The position numbers and the translations under genes are program-made. This document shows, piece by piece, positions 1 through 10,782 of a DNA stretch of 64,000 bases. Every line of letters starts with the position of its first letter. The first letter of the stretch is position 1. The notes under the pieces were generated by a model, which had not been told where the DNA came from, made no database searches, and was given only the letters and a program-made list of their open reading frames with translations. The DNA is from Pseudogymnoascus destructans (lineage: Eukaryota > Ascomycota > Leotiomycetes > Thelebolales > Thelebolaceae). The stretch covers positions 186,001 through 250,000 of the forward strand of contig NW_020167536.1 of the NCBI RefSeq assembly GCF_001641265.1. Reading direction: 5' to 3'.

Positions 1-3000
1 CACGCAACCTTAAGAGGATTGACTCTGGCATGGATAAGATTACGAAGAAGGAAAAGGACAGCGTTGGGGCATCTGCCATGGCGAAAAGCGAGGAGCCAGC
101 GGGTCTCCTGGCGGACATCAAAGCCATTTTAAATAAGATCGGGAAGGATTACGAAAATCTGTTAGCTTACGCCGATACACCGAAATCGATATCTCAGGCC
201 TCCAAAACTGCCCTGCTCCATACCAGAAGCTTCTTGCCAAGCCTTTCGAAGAGGTGCATGGAGATGAGTGAGGTCCTAGCTGATGCAACCAACATGCGCA
301 ACAGTGCTGCTGTCGAAGCTGTGGAGACCATGCAGGGCATTGCTACTCTTAATACGTTGTGCACTGAGATGAACCGGAGGACTGATGGCCTAGAGATTTC
401 GGATGATGGGCAGAAGTCATTGGAACTCATACTACTTGTTGCACGACTTCCTATTGTCTATGCTTCATTCGTGGCCGAAGCTATCTGCCGCCGCGAATGG
501 TCTGACAAGATGAAGAGTGACTCGTCTACCCTTGGAAATGAAATGGCCTCGTTTCAGGACGAGGAAGGACGAAGACGCAAGAAGTGGCAGAAGAATACGG
601 GCTTCTATTTCTGGGCTGAGAAGCCTGAACGTAAAGTCCTGGGCCTCGAGGTTAATCTTCTCGGAGAGGAGGATCAGCTCCCTCTAGTGTCGAGGCAGGA
701 CCTCGAGGATTTGATTAACAAACTAAATTCCGCGAATGTGCATCCTGATATTATCGCCGAAGTATCTCAGATTGTTACAGATTTGAGCACTCCCACGAAG
801 CAACAGGCTAGACGTGCAAAAGCGTTCAAAAATGGAAGTTTCCATGAGGCATCTATGGGCCGCAGCACCTTGCTTGTCCGCGGAAACGATGATATCATCA
901 GAACTTTGCAAAGCGAGAAGGCTAAGACAGAGACTAAGCTTAAAGGTGCGGAAAGCAGAGTGAGGAAGCTCGAAAGCCTGTTGCACCAACAGAGTCATGC
1001 CTCGAGGACATCTTCCGCAAACATATTTCCTCTGCCTTCAGATGAACATGATCCAGGTAACATGGCTTCATCTCCTCAGTTCCGTGACGAGATTTACAGA
1101 CCTTCGTCTGTCTCGTCGCGGCGCTATTCGGCGAACAAGACCCAGGATGACAGGGCTGCTACACAGAGGTATATACACCTTGAGGCCGATCTCATCGCCG
1201 AACGTGAGCGAGCAGCTGGTCTCGAAAAAGAGGCCGCCGCAAAGTCGGCGATGTTAACACACCTCAGAACTCAGTTTGAGGAAGCTACCTCGACTAAACA
1301 TGATCTTATGCAGAACCTAGAAGCGCAACTGCGGGAGTTCGGCACCGAGCGGAAATCCCTGGAGGACGATAATAGGCGCCTCAAGAGTCAGCTGGAGGAT
1401 TACGAGGACAGCATAGACCGGTCCCGGGAGAATGAGAGGCTGACTTTGGATGAGCAACTGCACACCCTGCGCACCGAGCTTAACAAGGTCCAAGCTGATG
1501 CCGAAGCTGAATCTCAGAAAGCCCAAGGACAGGTTGACTTTCTTCGGGGCGATGCCCAGCTTCAAAGAGAGTCAAATGATAGTCTGCAGAAGCAACTGAA
1601 TAAAGCAAGGGAAGAGAATAAGGAACTCAAAGATCGCCTTGATTCCGCAGAGGATGGCCGACGAGAAGCGACCGCATCGCTTCGTGGCGTGCATTCCGTT
1701 CTATTTCCCGCCTCTGATGAACAAGCTCAAGCTCAATCAACAGTGCTAGCCGAAAATCTTTTGTCCCGTATTAAAGACCTTATCACTCACGCAGGTGTGC
1801 ACGAGAGAGACCTTGCTTTGGCACATGCCGATCGAGACGAGGCCCAAGAAAAGTTATCAGAAGTCAAGAAGGAATTGGCAGATATTAAGGACAAATTGAG
1901 TTCCGATGAATCGGAAAGTGTTAGACTACAGGAGGAGATTGTTGGTGAGAGAGCGAAATATGCCGCTCTGGAATCTAACATGGCGGAACATCAACAGGAG
2001 CTCACCAGCCTCCGAACCAAGTTCGCTGAGGGTGAGACAGAAGTGCTGCGAAGCAGGATCAAGGAAGAGGAACAAAAAGTTACCTCATTAATAGCGAAGC
2101 TAACTAGCTCGAAGACCCAGGTTGGGAGTCTCCAGGAGCAGCTTAAATCTGTTGAAGGCCGACTTCAAGAATCTCAAGCTAAGCTCGAGAAGGTCAATGG
2201 CAGGTTCGAAGGGCGCACCATGCGCACGAAGGATCTTACTCAGCGCCTCTACGCTCAGAACGACCGTATATGGAGACTGCTCGACCGGCTCAGTTATTCC
2301 GTGACAAGAGAAGCTGATTCTATGACAATCACCCGCATCCCGCGGCAAGAGCGAGCCAACCTCACCGACTCTTCCGACCCTAGCTCAGCCATGCGACGCA
2401 GCATATCCGGCCAAGCGAAGAAACCTATGATAGACAGCGGTGATCTTGAGCTCCTCTACTGGATGAATAACGATGACTCTGAGGTCGAGGGTGAAAAATA
2501 CGAAGCCTACCTTTCCGCCATGGGTAGCCTCGATATCGAAGTCTTCTGCGACACCATCCTGAAGCGCATCAAAGAAACCGAGCATCAAGCTCGCAAAGCT
2601 ACACGTGATGCGCGAACCTACCGCGACAAGTCGCACGCCGCGCAGAAGGAGGCCCACGAGAAGATCGCCTATCGGCATTTTAAAGACGGCGACCTCGCCC
2701 TCTTCTTGCCCACGCGCAACCAGGCTAATGGCGCATGGGCCGCCTTCAATGTCGGCGCCCCGCACTACTTCCTGCGCGAGCAGGACACGCATAAGCTGCG
2801 CTCGCGCGACTGGCTGCTCGCCCGTATCCAACGCGTCGAGAGCCGTGTGGTGGATCTTTCAAAGTCGATGACTGGGCAGCTGTCGACGGCTGGCGATAAC
2901 GGGTCTTTCGGCGATGTGAGCGTAGACGATAGTTTCGAAGATGACAATCCATTTGACCTATCCGACGGGCTGCGATGGTACCTAATTGACGCCGTGGAGG

Positions 3001-3389
3001 AGAAGCCAGGCGCGCCGCCCCTGACGCTAAGTCTCGGGAAGAGCACCGTCGCTGCAGCGAATGTGGATGCGACGGGGAGTATCCGGCACTCGAAGAAGAT
3101 TTCAGGGAGCGCGGTAGACAACATCAGCAAGACGCTCAGCCGCAGCCTCGACAGCCGCCGTAGCAGCAATAACTCCCGCAAAGCAGCACCCTTCGCGTCT
3201 ACGCCCGTTAAGCAGCCCGACAGCGCCGCCGCCGTCGAAGGCGAAGACTCCCTGCACCCCTCGTCAGCGACGGAAATAACCCCCAGGCCGAACCACCCGC
3301 CGCAGTTGCAGGCAGGCGGCTCGAGCGGGCTAGAGGTGCGCGACTCTGATACTACTCCGGCGGTCTTGGACCGTCCCCTTGGGCCGTGA
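1..3389 (+). CDS. atg11: Autophagy scaffold Atg11, 3' part (5' end outside window)
   Basis: Atg11 scaffolds selective autophagy: it binds cargo receptors and Atg1/Atg9 at the vacuole or phagophore assembly site. The frame is open from base 3 to the stop at 3387-3389 with no stop upstream of the first ATG at 30, so the true start and the N-terminal region lie outside the window; about 1,119 residues are visible and no intron is apparent. A helical N-terminal part is followed by long coiled coils (roughly visible residues 285-760). A conserved globular C-terminal block near residues 880-955 contains DGDLALFLPT, WAAFNVGAPHYFL and WLLARIQRVE. That block matches the C-terminal claw domain of Atg11/FIP200. 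The tail after it is Ser/Pro-rich and disordered. The call rests on the claw block and the coiled-coil architecture. Confidence 0.88.
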   Translation, partial: RNLKRIDSGMDKITKKEKDSVGASAMAKSEEPAGLLADIKAILNKIGKDYENLLAYADTPKSISQASKTALLHTRSFLPSLSKRCMEMSEVLADATNMRNSAAVEAVETMQGIATLNTLCTEMNRRTDGLEISDDGQKSLELILLVARLPIVYASFVAEAICRREWSDKMKSDSSTLGNEMASFQDEEGRRRKKWQKNTGFYFWAEKPERKVLGLEVNLLGEEDQLPLVSRQDLEDLINKLNSANVHPDIIAEVSQIVTDLSTPTKQQARRAKAFKNGSFHEASMGRSTLLVRGNDDIIRTLQSEKAKTETKLKGAESRVRKLESLLHQQSHASRTSSANIFPLPSDEHDPGNMASSPQFRDEIYRPSSVSSRRYSANKTQDDRAATQRYIHLEADLIAERERAAGLEKEAAAKSAMLTHLRTQFEEATSTKHDLMQNLEAQLREFGTERKSLEDDNRRLKSQLEDYEDSIDRSRENERLTLDEQLHTLRTELNKVQADAEAESQKAQGQVDFLRGDAQLQRESNDSLQKQLNKAREENKELKDRLDSAEDGRREATASLRGVHSVLFPASDEQAQAQSTVLAENLLSRIKDLITHAGVHERDLALAHADRDEAQEKLSEVKKELADIKDKLSSDESESVRLQEEIVGERAKYAALESNMAEHQQELTSLRTKFAEGETEVLRSRIKEEEQKVTSLIAKLTSSKTQVGSLQEQLKSVEGRLQESQAKLEKVNGRFEGRTMRTKDLTQRLYAQNDRIWRLLDRLSYSVTREADSMTITRIPRQERANLTDSSDPSSAMRRSISGQAKKPMIDSGDLELLYWMNNDDSEVEGEKYEAYLSAMGSLDIEVFCDTILKRIKETEHQARKATRDARTYRDKSHAAQKEAHEKIAYRHFKDGDLALFLPTRNQANGAWAAFNVGAPHYFLREQDTHKLRSRDWLLARIQRVESRVVDLSKSMTGQLSTAGDNGSFGDVSVDDSFEDDNPFDLSDGLRWYLIDAVEEKPGAPPLTLSLGKSTVAAANVDATGSIRHSKKISGSAVDNISKTLSRSLDSRRSSNNSRKAAPFASTPVKQPDSAAAVEGEDSLHPSSATEITPRPNHPPQLQAGGSSGLEVRDSDTTPAVLDRPLGP

Positions 3390-3808
3390 AGCTGACGGTA
3401 CGTGTTGTGTATTAGGCGACCACAAGCACAGGGACCAGCCCTGGGAAGAAAAGCGTGATTTGGGATAGTCTCTGGAGTTTGGATGTTAGCATTGATCGGG
3501 GACGGAAGTAAGCAGGTTGCGGAAACGTCTGGAGTTGTCTGGGGGTGTTTGGGGGACTTTTTTGTGGCACATAGGTTCCGTAGATGGTATTTGGGGGTGG
3601 TGCATAACATATCTACTAGCACATAAAGCGTTATCATACAATGATTTTATTTTTCATTATAGTGTTCATTGACTATATACCGTTGAAAGTTTCATATCGT
3701 TTTGCTCAACGCCCGACAACGTCACACCTTTTCATAAACTGTATCTGACTCCAAACGCCTCTCTATGCAACGTGCTTCCCCCACCCCTTCCACCCCACAA
3801 TCAGTCCC
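3390..3808. other. Convergent intergenic region
   Basis: This stretch holds the 3' flanks of atg11 (plus strand) and pno1 (minus strand). It becomes AT-rich around 3620-3700. I see no further coding signal or RNA gene. Confidence 0.6.
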
Positions 3809-4617
3809 TTAGAACCTCTCCTTCATCCTCGAGGCAACCTTCCTCAAGTTCCCGTACACCTTTCCAGGCGGCGAACCCAAGATCAAGCTCACTATCGCCT
3901 CTCTTGCAATCCTGATATTCTTGAATCCACCCAGAATATGGATCTTGCTATCCGCCAACACCACTCTCGTCTTTGACGCATTCTCGATTGCAAACTTTGT
4001 CTTCCCGTCCTTGCCCGCAATACGACCGATCGCACGGCCCAAATGCTCACCCTGCAGCGTCTTCACATCCTTAATCTCAAACGTCTCAATATACAAATCG
4101 TCCAACCGCAGCAGGGCAATAGCATCATCGGTATCAAAGCCCAGCGTGAACGCCTTCACAAAATCCTCGCCCTTCTGCAGCGCCCCCGTATCGGTAGTGA
4201 ACTTGGACGTGCGCAGCTCGACGGCCTTCCGCGGCACGTTCATGCGCACCTGCAGCTTGAGGTGCTCCACAAGCGGCGGGTAGATCTTGGGCCATTCGTT
4301 CTTGAGGGGGGACATACGGTGCGGTGGGATCGGGACTTTGCGCGAGTCGATGCGCACGGGGCCGTCGCTGTTTTGGGCGGGGGCGAAGTGTGGGCGGCCT
4401 TCTTCGTCGATGGTCATTTCGTCCCTGGCTGGGGGGGCGATGAGCGAGACGCCGCCGACGTCCATCTCGGTGTCGAGGATGAGTTCTTCATCTTCTGGGA
4501 TATAGTCAGTATTGAAGTCTTGGGCCGTAGGAAGAGGAACTGACCAATTAGTGGGATGGCTTCAGGAGCCAATACGATTTCTTCTGGGTTGCGCAACAGC
4601 GCAGTTGGGGCGGACAT
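3809..4617 (-). CDS. pno1: Pre-rRNA processing KH protein Pno1/Dim2
   Basis: Pno1 (Dim2) is a nucleolar and cytoplasmic KH protein of the 90S/pre-40S particle, needed for 18S rRNA 3'-end maturation and for recruiting Nob1 and Dim1. Model: exon 1 4545-4617, a 50-bp intron 4495-4544 (GTCAGT...CCCAG, branch CTGAC), exon 2 3809-4494; 252 aa. The phase-1 junction joins ...AIPLI to EDEELILDTEMDV. The C-terminal half matches the family: VRMNVPRKAVELRT, AIALLRLDDLYIETFEI, then the KH core LGRAIGRIAGKDGKTKFAIE with GKDG at about residues 185-188, and the tail GSPPGKVYGNL. The length fits yeast Pno1 (274 aa). It is divergent from the MDM31-family gene across about 430 bp. Confidence 0.93.
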
Positions 4618-5050
4618 GGTGGAGTTTGTACCTCAAAGGCTGCAAATGGTAAATGGTTTATGGAAGAGAGGGTGCCGTGGTTGTGTGAAAATTTCGCAAG
4701 CCCTTCGTTGTTGTCGTCGTCGATCAGTTTTGTTTTAATATGAGAGATCTAATCTCGACTTTTTTGCGAGTTTATCGGATGAACCCCCCCATCACAAAAA
4801 AGGTTTAGCGTGTTTTCTCCAGCACGGGCCGCTGTACGGGTGGGCGAGAGTGACTTCTGGGTACGGAAGTCAAGGAGCCTTGCTGATTGGCGCTTATGAA
4901 CTTTGTTTCCGTCATTACAAACTGCATATTCGAGGTGAAACTTAACTTACATTTACTGTTCAAGACTCATATAAACACCGCCGCTTCCATGCTTTCAACA
5001 AGGTGACAAGCTGCAGTTCTCCTGCTACGACAATGATGAGCTAGAGAGAT
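4618..5050. other. Divergent promoter region, pno1 / MDM31-family gene
   Basis: This is the shared upstream region of two divergent housekeeping genes. It contains a short C-run near 4784 and AT-rich stretches. I could not assign a specific regulatory site. Confidence 0.5.
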
Positions 5051-7266
5051 ATGGCAGCGAATATGGGGCATGCGAAGCTGCGGACTCAGCTGTGGGCATC
5101 GGCCATCCCTTTTCTCACAGCAAAATCGCGTCTGCCAGTGCCGATATCATCGCATCCTCATATCAGGGGGTTTGCATCTTCACACCCAACAAATGCCTAT
5201 TCCAGGCCGACGGTATCACGAGCGGCGACTACACAGCATGCAAGACGACAGAGTATTTCCTCCCGAGGAGTACTTGGAAACCATGCCGTTCCCAACGGGG
5301 CGGATAATGCACGCGCAGGCGCGTTAGGAAGGCTGGCTTTTACACCCAGGGAGGCCGGACATAAGCACACATCACTTTTGGCTGGGAACCTATGGGGGAG
5401 ACACATACACCAACAAATTCCAAGGATACCAGACAAAGCCTGGGCGAGCGAGAAAACTATGATAATACCACCGAACACTGCGAAAAGACTAAAAAGTACG
5501 AAGCCGGAAGGCGATAAGGAAGACACTGCAAACAAGTCGTCCGCGCCACACACGAAGCCAGACGGCACTCCTGAAGATGCAAACCACTCATATTTCCACC
5601 TCCCACACCTTCCCAAGATGCCGCATCGTCCAACGAAGGAGGAGTTACTGGCGGCAGCGACGGGCTTCTGGTCGAGGTTGAAGATTCGGTTCAAGTGGTT
5701 TTCAATTAGAAGCGCGCGGCCTTGGAATGTAGATGATTGGAGCGCATTTGTTTCCTGGTTCGTTCTGGGACACATTGTGTGGATCTTGGTTGGAACAACT
5801 ACATTCGTCTCACTTCTCATTTTGGCTATTAATACAGTTGTTGCTCAAGGTATTTTCCTGGAACCCAGCAGCCTGGCTATTGGAATGCGCTGACTTGTTA
5901 TCTAGAAACACTTGCTCGATGGGTTGGTGATTACTTGACCCAGTCAACGGGCGTGAAGGTTGTTTTCGAAAGCGCCGTTGTGCCAAAATGGAGGAACGGC
6001 GTAATATCATTCGCAAACGTCTTTGTCTCCAGACGGCCGGGTCAGGGACCGAGCAAAGTTAGCAAGGGTTCATCCCTAACAGCTGCAGCTGCGGCTGCCG
6101 CAAAGCGACAAGCAGACCAAGATGGCTCTACGGAGCCAGAGGAATTAGAAGACGATGGGAACTACACCCAATTCGACGTTACTCTGGACGCAGTGAATGT
6201 CACACTGTCCTTTGCCAAGTGGTGGAATGGCAAAGGCTTACTGAAGGACGTTGAGATTAAGGGGGTGCGAGGAGTTCTCGATAGAACACATGTGGTCTGG
6301 CCCGATGAATATGTCGATCCCAGATTGTATAAACATGAGCACCAGGTTGGAGACTTTGAGATTGAAAATTTCAAGATGGAAGATCTGCTGCTTACAATAC
6401 ACCAACCGAAAGGATTCCGACCATACTCTGTCAGCGTGTATACCTGCGAGTTGCCCCAGCTGCGCAAACAATGGCTGTTCTATGACTTCCTCTCCGCAAA
6501 CCAAATGTCCGGCTCCTTCGATGGATCTCTCTTCAACATCCACCCTCACCAAAGCCACAGCCCAGGACACAACTCGGAATACGGCAACCCAGACGTATGG
6601 AAGAAACACAGCCGCATGCGCATCGACGGGCTAAAAATCGACCACCTGAACCGTGGCGTCGAGGGCCTCTTCGGCTGGATCTACGAAGGCAACGTCGACA
6701 TCGTAGCCGACATCATGTTCCCCGCCGACAGCGACGAGTCGATCGCCAAAGTCATGTCAGACCTATACGACCGCCTCGAAGCAACCGTCACCTCCAACCG
6801 CTACCGCTACTTCCTCGAGAACAACCCCTACACCGCCGACCTCGACACGCCCGAGCAGCGCGCCGCATTCGAGGCTCAAAACGCAATCGATCACGATAAG
6901 CGCTTCCTCATCATGGACATGAAAGTCCACCTCAACGATGTGCGCGCCGCTGTCCCGCTCTTCACCCGCGATCTGAGTTACATCAACCAGGCGCTCATCC
7001 GGCCTATCGTCGCGTACATCAACTCCCGCAAGACGTTCATCCCGATAAACTGCCGCATCGTCAAGAAGGCGCATGAGTTTGACGGCTCGTGGACGATCTA
7101 CGATTGCGGATTGATGGAAGACTTGTCGGCGGAGACGTACGATGCGTTTGCCAAGGACGTGACGGATAGCCAGGCGCGCATGCGCAGGTTCAAGAAGGTG
7201 GGGATCTGGAGTATTAGTTTGGCGCTGCAGGCGCTGTTTATGACGATGAGTGGCAGCGTGGCCTAG
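5051..7266 (+). CDS. Mitochondrial inner-membrane protein, MDM31/MDM32 family
   Basis: Mdm31 and Mdm32 are inner-membrane proteins required for mitochondrial morphology, nucleoid stability and cardiolipin/phosphatidylethanolamine homeostasis. Exon 1 5051-5849, a 56-bp intron 5850-5905 (GTATTT...TCTAG), exon 2 5906-7266; 719 aa. The phase-1 junction gives AQ-E-TLARWVGDYL. The N-terminus is Arg/Ser-rich with few acids, as in a matrix-targeting presequence. A hydrophobic segment lies at about residues 232-264, just before the conserved VVFESAVVPKW...GVISFANVFV block. Other family blocks are TLDAVNVTLSFAKWW, DFEIENFKMEDLLL, LPQLRKQWLFYDFL and RMRIDGLKIDHLN. A second hydrophobic stretch is at the C-terminus. 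Which of the two paralogues this is cannot be told from sequence alone. Confidence 0.88.
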
Positions 7267-8638
7267 ATCGTTGGATGGGCGTTTCATTCTACTGGGGCGA
7301 GCGAGCATTAGGGGGTTGCGAGGACGGTAACGACTTGTAATTGTGGGATAGGGGTTGTATAGAAGGGTCTGTAAGTATATATTGGGTGGAATTGGGAGGC
7401 ACTGGCGCTTGTCTATAGCGGGGTGGTTATGGTTTTTTGGATTTGTAAAGCGTGGCATACAAACAAGGCGTTTAGAGGGAAACTCGAGGGCACTCTAGGC
7501 TGTAAAAGTAAATAGAATCTCACTGTAATGAATGATATCAAGATGGAGCAATTGTTTACCCTTAAGTGAGAGATGTGGTTCGTTCCATCCGATCAGTGGC
7601 AAAAGATGATCAATTTGACGTCTATCAATCTTATCAATGTCGAATCTTCCCTCGACCCCATTAATTCGATTATGGCGAACCAACTGGATACGTTATAAGG
7701 CCCATAATTGCCCCCTCTACATCCCGACTCCGATCCAGCCGAACGACAGAATCTTAGGCGCCTTGCCCCAAGGTTTGTTCTGCGGGATTCCACCTGGTCC
7801 GCGTCTAATCTATATTGAAAAAGATGGCACCAAGCACGGTGCATCCAGAAAGAACATGTCGGGGCAGAGCTCCGCACATTGCACAATCGAGCGTTTCCCT
7901 TTTTTTCCTGTCGCTGTTGTTGCTAATTTTCCTACCGCAACCACTTCTCCTGTCGCTGCCGTTGTCACCTTTCCTTGTCACTGCCACTCGTATTGTCATC
8001 TCACCTTCCTACCGATCCATGTCTCCCGAGCACTCCGAGGCTCCTGTGGAGTTTGTGGCATGAGATAAAGGCACCCCCAAGTATCTCTTGCTGTGTTAAC
8101 GTTGTTGCGCAATAGGTTGTTGCGCAATAGGCAGGGGGGATTGTGTATAATGCAAAGTAGATAAATGTTGGCGTCCCTTGCGCTCGCTCCTCCCCTCATA
8201 TCCTCGTCTCATTCATCATTCCAAGGTCTGACCATTTTAAGGTTTTGACTTGGGCGTTTCTGAGAGTAAAGCTAGCTTCACTAAACATACTTCTTTAGTT
8301 TATTTTTCAAGCAAGCCAATCATGGTTTAGATCAGTATGTATCATATGATTTCTCCATATATTTATGTTTTGCAAACAAACGCCATATATCCCACCCCAT
8401 CCAACCCAACAGCACTTATATAATCCCCACCCACACCGGCCTCTCCCCCATCCCAAGCCAACGCCACCAGGAGGAGCTACGGCGAGCAACCTGCAACCGG
8501 TCGCCGTGATACTGCTATATATGGCACCTGTAAAACCAACTGGGCTTCCATGCATCGAGCCCGTACCAGCGTATATCGCATCTTACATACCCGAGAACTC
8601 CAACCCCCTTTTCCTACACCCCCCCCCCAGCTGACCCA
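7267..8638. other. Long convergent intergenic region
   Basis: About 1.4 kb lies between the 3' ends of the MDM31-family gene and the CHK2-type kinase. A 15-bp unit, GTTGTTGCGCAATAG, is repeated twice at 8101-8130, and there is a C-run at about 8621-8629. Short ORFs on both strands are compositional and show no family resemblance. I see no RNA gene. Confidence 0.5.
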
Positions 8639-10782
8639 TCAACGCTTCTTCCCCGCAGACCCCTTCGTCGCATACTGGCTATCCTCATCATCCGCAAACA
8701 GCGGCGAGTCTCCCATACCCCCCACAGCCATGAACTCCTGCAGCTTCCTGTTATCCGCCGGCCGCGCCTCAGCGGGCCCGTCCCCAACAGCCTTCGCAAT
8801 AGACTTGTTGACTTTATTCTCACTACCGGGGTTCTTGACAAACACCTTCACAGCGTCCTTGCTCTTCTGCGTGCCCACCACCTTGCTCACCATAACATCA
8901 TTGATACTCGCCAACAGCGTCCGCTCACGCGCGACCTTGCGCTTCGAGAAGTCAAGCCCCGCGACGGCACTCACGAGGCCGTCTGTGCTATCATTCAGAT
9001 TGATCAGGCGCTGCGTCGTCCACGGGTGGGCGAGGCAGTCGTCGATGGTGTAGCGCTTCTTCACATCCACCGTGAGCATGTTATCGATGAGCTCGAGCGC
9101 CAGGTCGCTGACTGGGTCCCAGTATGGGGATGGGTAGTCGAAACGACCCATCTTGATCTGCTCGTGTAGCGTGTACGGCGCCTCGCGCGTGTACAGCTCG
9201 TCGGAGAAAGGGGGGAAGCCGCACAAGCAGATGTACAGAACGACGCCGAGGGACCAGATGTCTACGGCGCGCGAGTAGCGGCGGTTCTTGGTATCTTCGA
9301 GGATTTCGGGCGCGACGTAGCTGGGGGTGCCGCAAAGGGTTGTGGTGAAGGAGTCTTCACCGATGATTTTAGCGAGACCGAAGTCGGCGATTTTGATGTG
9401 GAGGTCTTTGTCGCTGAGGAGAATGTTCTCTGGCTTGATGTCGCGGTGGACAATGTTCCTCTCGTGCTAAATAGTGTCAGCAAGGAAAGCGTAAATTGGA
9501 CAACGAACAGGAGCTTACCAAGTACTTGATCCCCTCGAATAGCTGAACGAAAACCTTCCGCGTTTCGTCTTCTGAGAGCTTCTGCTTCAATATAATCAGG
9601 TTGAACAGCTCTCCTTCCATGGCCAATTCTAGCACCAGATAAACCGCATGCTTTTCGTCAAACGTAGCCTTTAGGCACAACAAGTTCGGATGAGAGACAC
9701 CCATTAGCACGGCAATCTCCTGCTGTAACCCTTCCGTCTTGGATCTCTCCTCAAGGTCAGGGTTCTTCGTGAAGACCTTTACAGCATAACGATGGCCAGT
9801 CGACTTCTCCACGCACAAGTAGACTTCTGCGAAGTGGCCCTTGCCCAGCTTTTCAATAATCTCATACTGCTCCTGAAAAGCGCTTGTTTCCCGGTACTGT
9901 GGGTATCTGAAGAGAAATCTGGCCTTGTCGAGGATAGTGATCTCATCGTTATCCTTGAGCTCTCTCCTCTTGTTTCTGCCAATAAGCGCCTCATTCACAA
10001 ACGTGCCGTTGCTCGACAAATCCTCTAAAACAGCAATAGATTGGTCGCCCTTGTTTTCTTCGAATATCAAGCAATGCCTGTTGGAGACTATAGGGCCCTC
10101 AATGAGGAGATCTGAACCATTAGCTGTGTCTTCAACCAAAGCGGCCTCGCTTGCTTACCGCATTCTGGATGGCGACCAATTAAGTAACCACCAGACGAAT
10201 GCGCCTCTGGCTTCTCATCCTTTGCATTCCCTTGATCACTGGCTTCACCCAGCTTATCAAGTGCCGGCGGTTTCTGGCACGCCGACCGTTTGCGCATAAT
10301 CAGGGGCTGCTTGTACTCTGCATTCAAAGGCAAAAGATACCCCCAAACGCCCTCTTTTTCCTCATCTTTCACATATTCCGACAACGCAGTTTTCGGGTTC
10401 GTGTACTGCGAGAAGGCCTGCGTGTCCTGTGGCGGCGAGGAGAGCACCGACGTCAACTCCGGAGAGCGACCGGGCGTCCGGTGACGGAGCTGGTTTGGAC
10501 GGCCTCCTGGCGGGGTCGCTGTCACCTCCTTATATGCCTGGCTCGAGTCCGTCGATTCCTGATGCTTAATAGGGGAGGGAAGGTGGCCCTTCGCAACTGG
10601 CGTCTTCTGCTCAGGCACTGAGAGACGTTCGGAGCGGCGCGGCTTCTTGACCTCGTTATCCGGGCTCCCATTTGGAGTTCCCTGACGTATAAAGTTAGCA
10701 AGCAATCCGCCAACTCATTGCCATGTGAGATAAGTACCCGCGCGCGCTTCAATTGCGACGATTTCGGGGCCGCGGCAGGCAT
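8639..10782 (-). CDS. FHA-domain checkpoint kinase, Chk2/Rad53/Cds1 family (PRD-4-like)
   Basis: This is a nuclear Ser/Thr kinase that relays ATM/ATR DNA-damage signals; the Neurospora member PRD-4 also links damage to the circadian clock. Four exons: 10738-10782, 10159-10681, 9519-10111 and 8639-9466, with introns of 56, 47 and 52 bp; 662 aa. All junctions keep frame. The N-terminus is disordered with SQ/TP sites. An FHA domain follows: GYLIGRHPEC spliced to DLLIEGPIVSNRHC (SNRH at 199-202) and SSNG at 222-225. The kinase domain has LGKGHFAEVY, AVKVF (Lys301), HRDIKPEN (Asp396) and DFG at 415-417, and the activation loop reads SFTTTLCGTPSYVAPE. The Chk2-type order (FHA, then kinase, one FHA only) distinguishes it from yeast Rad53 with two FHAs. 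Confidence 0.94.

Noticed and set aside
2765..3637. A 290-codon minus-strand ORF
   Set aside because: Opposite the atg11 claw domain and disordered tail; composition mirrors the sense strand and no domain is visible.
4043..4543. A 166-codon plus-strand ORF
   Set aside because: Antisense shadow of pno1, whose KH domain and intron are clear.
6763..7458. A 231-codon minus-strand ORF
   Set aside because: Shadow of the conserved MDM31-family coding region.
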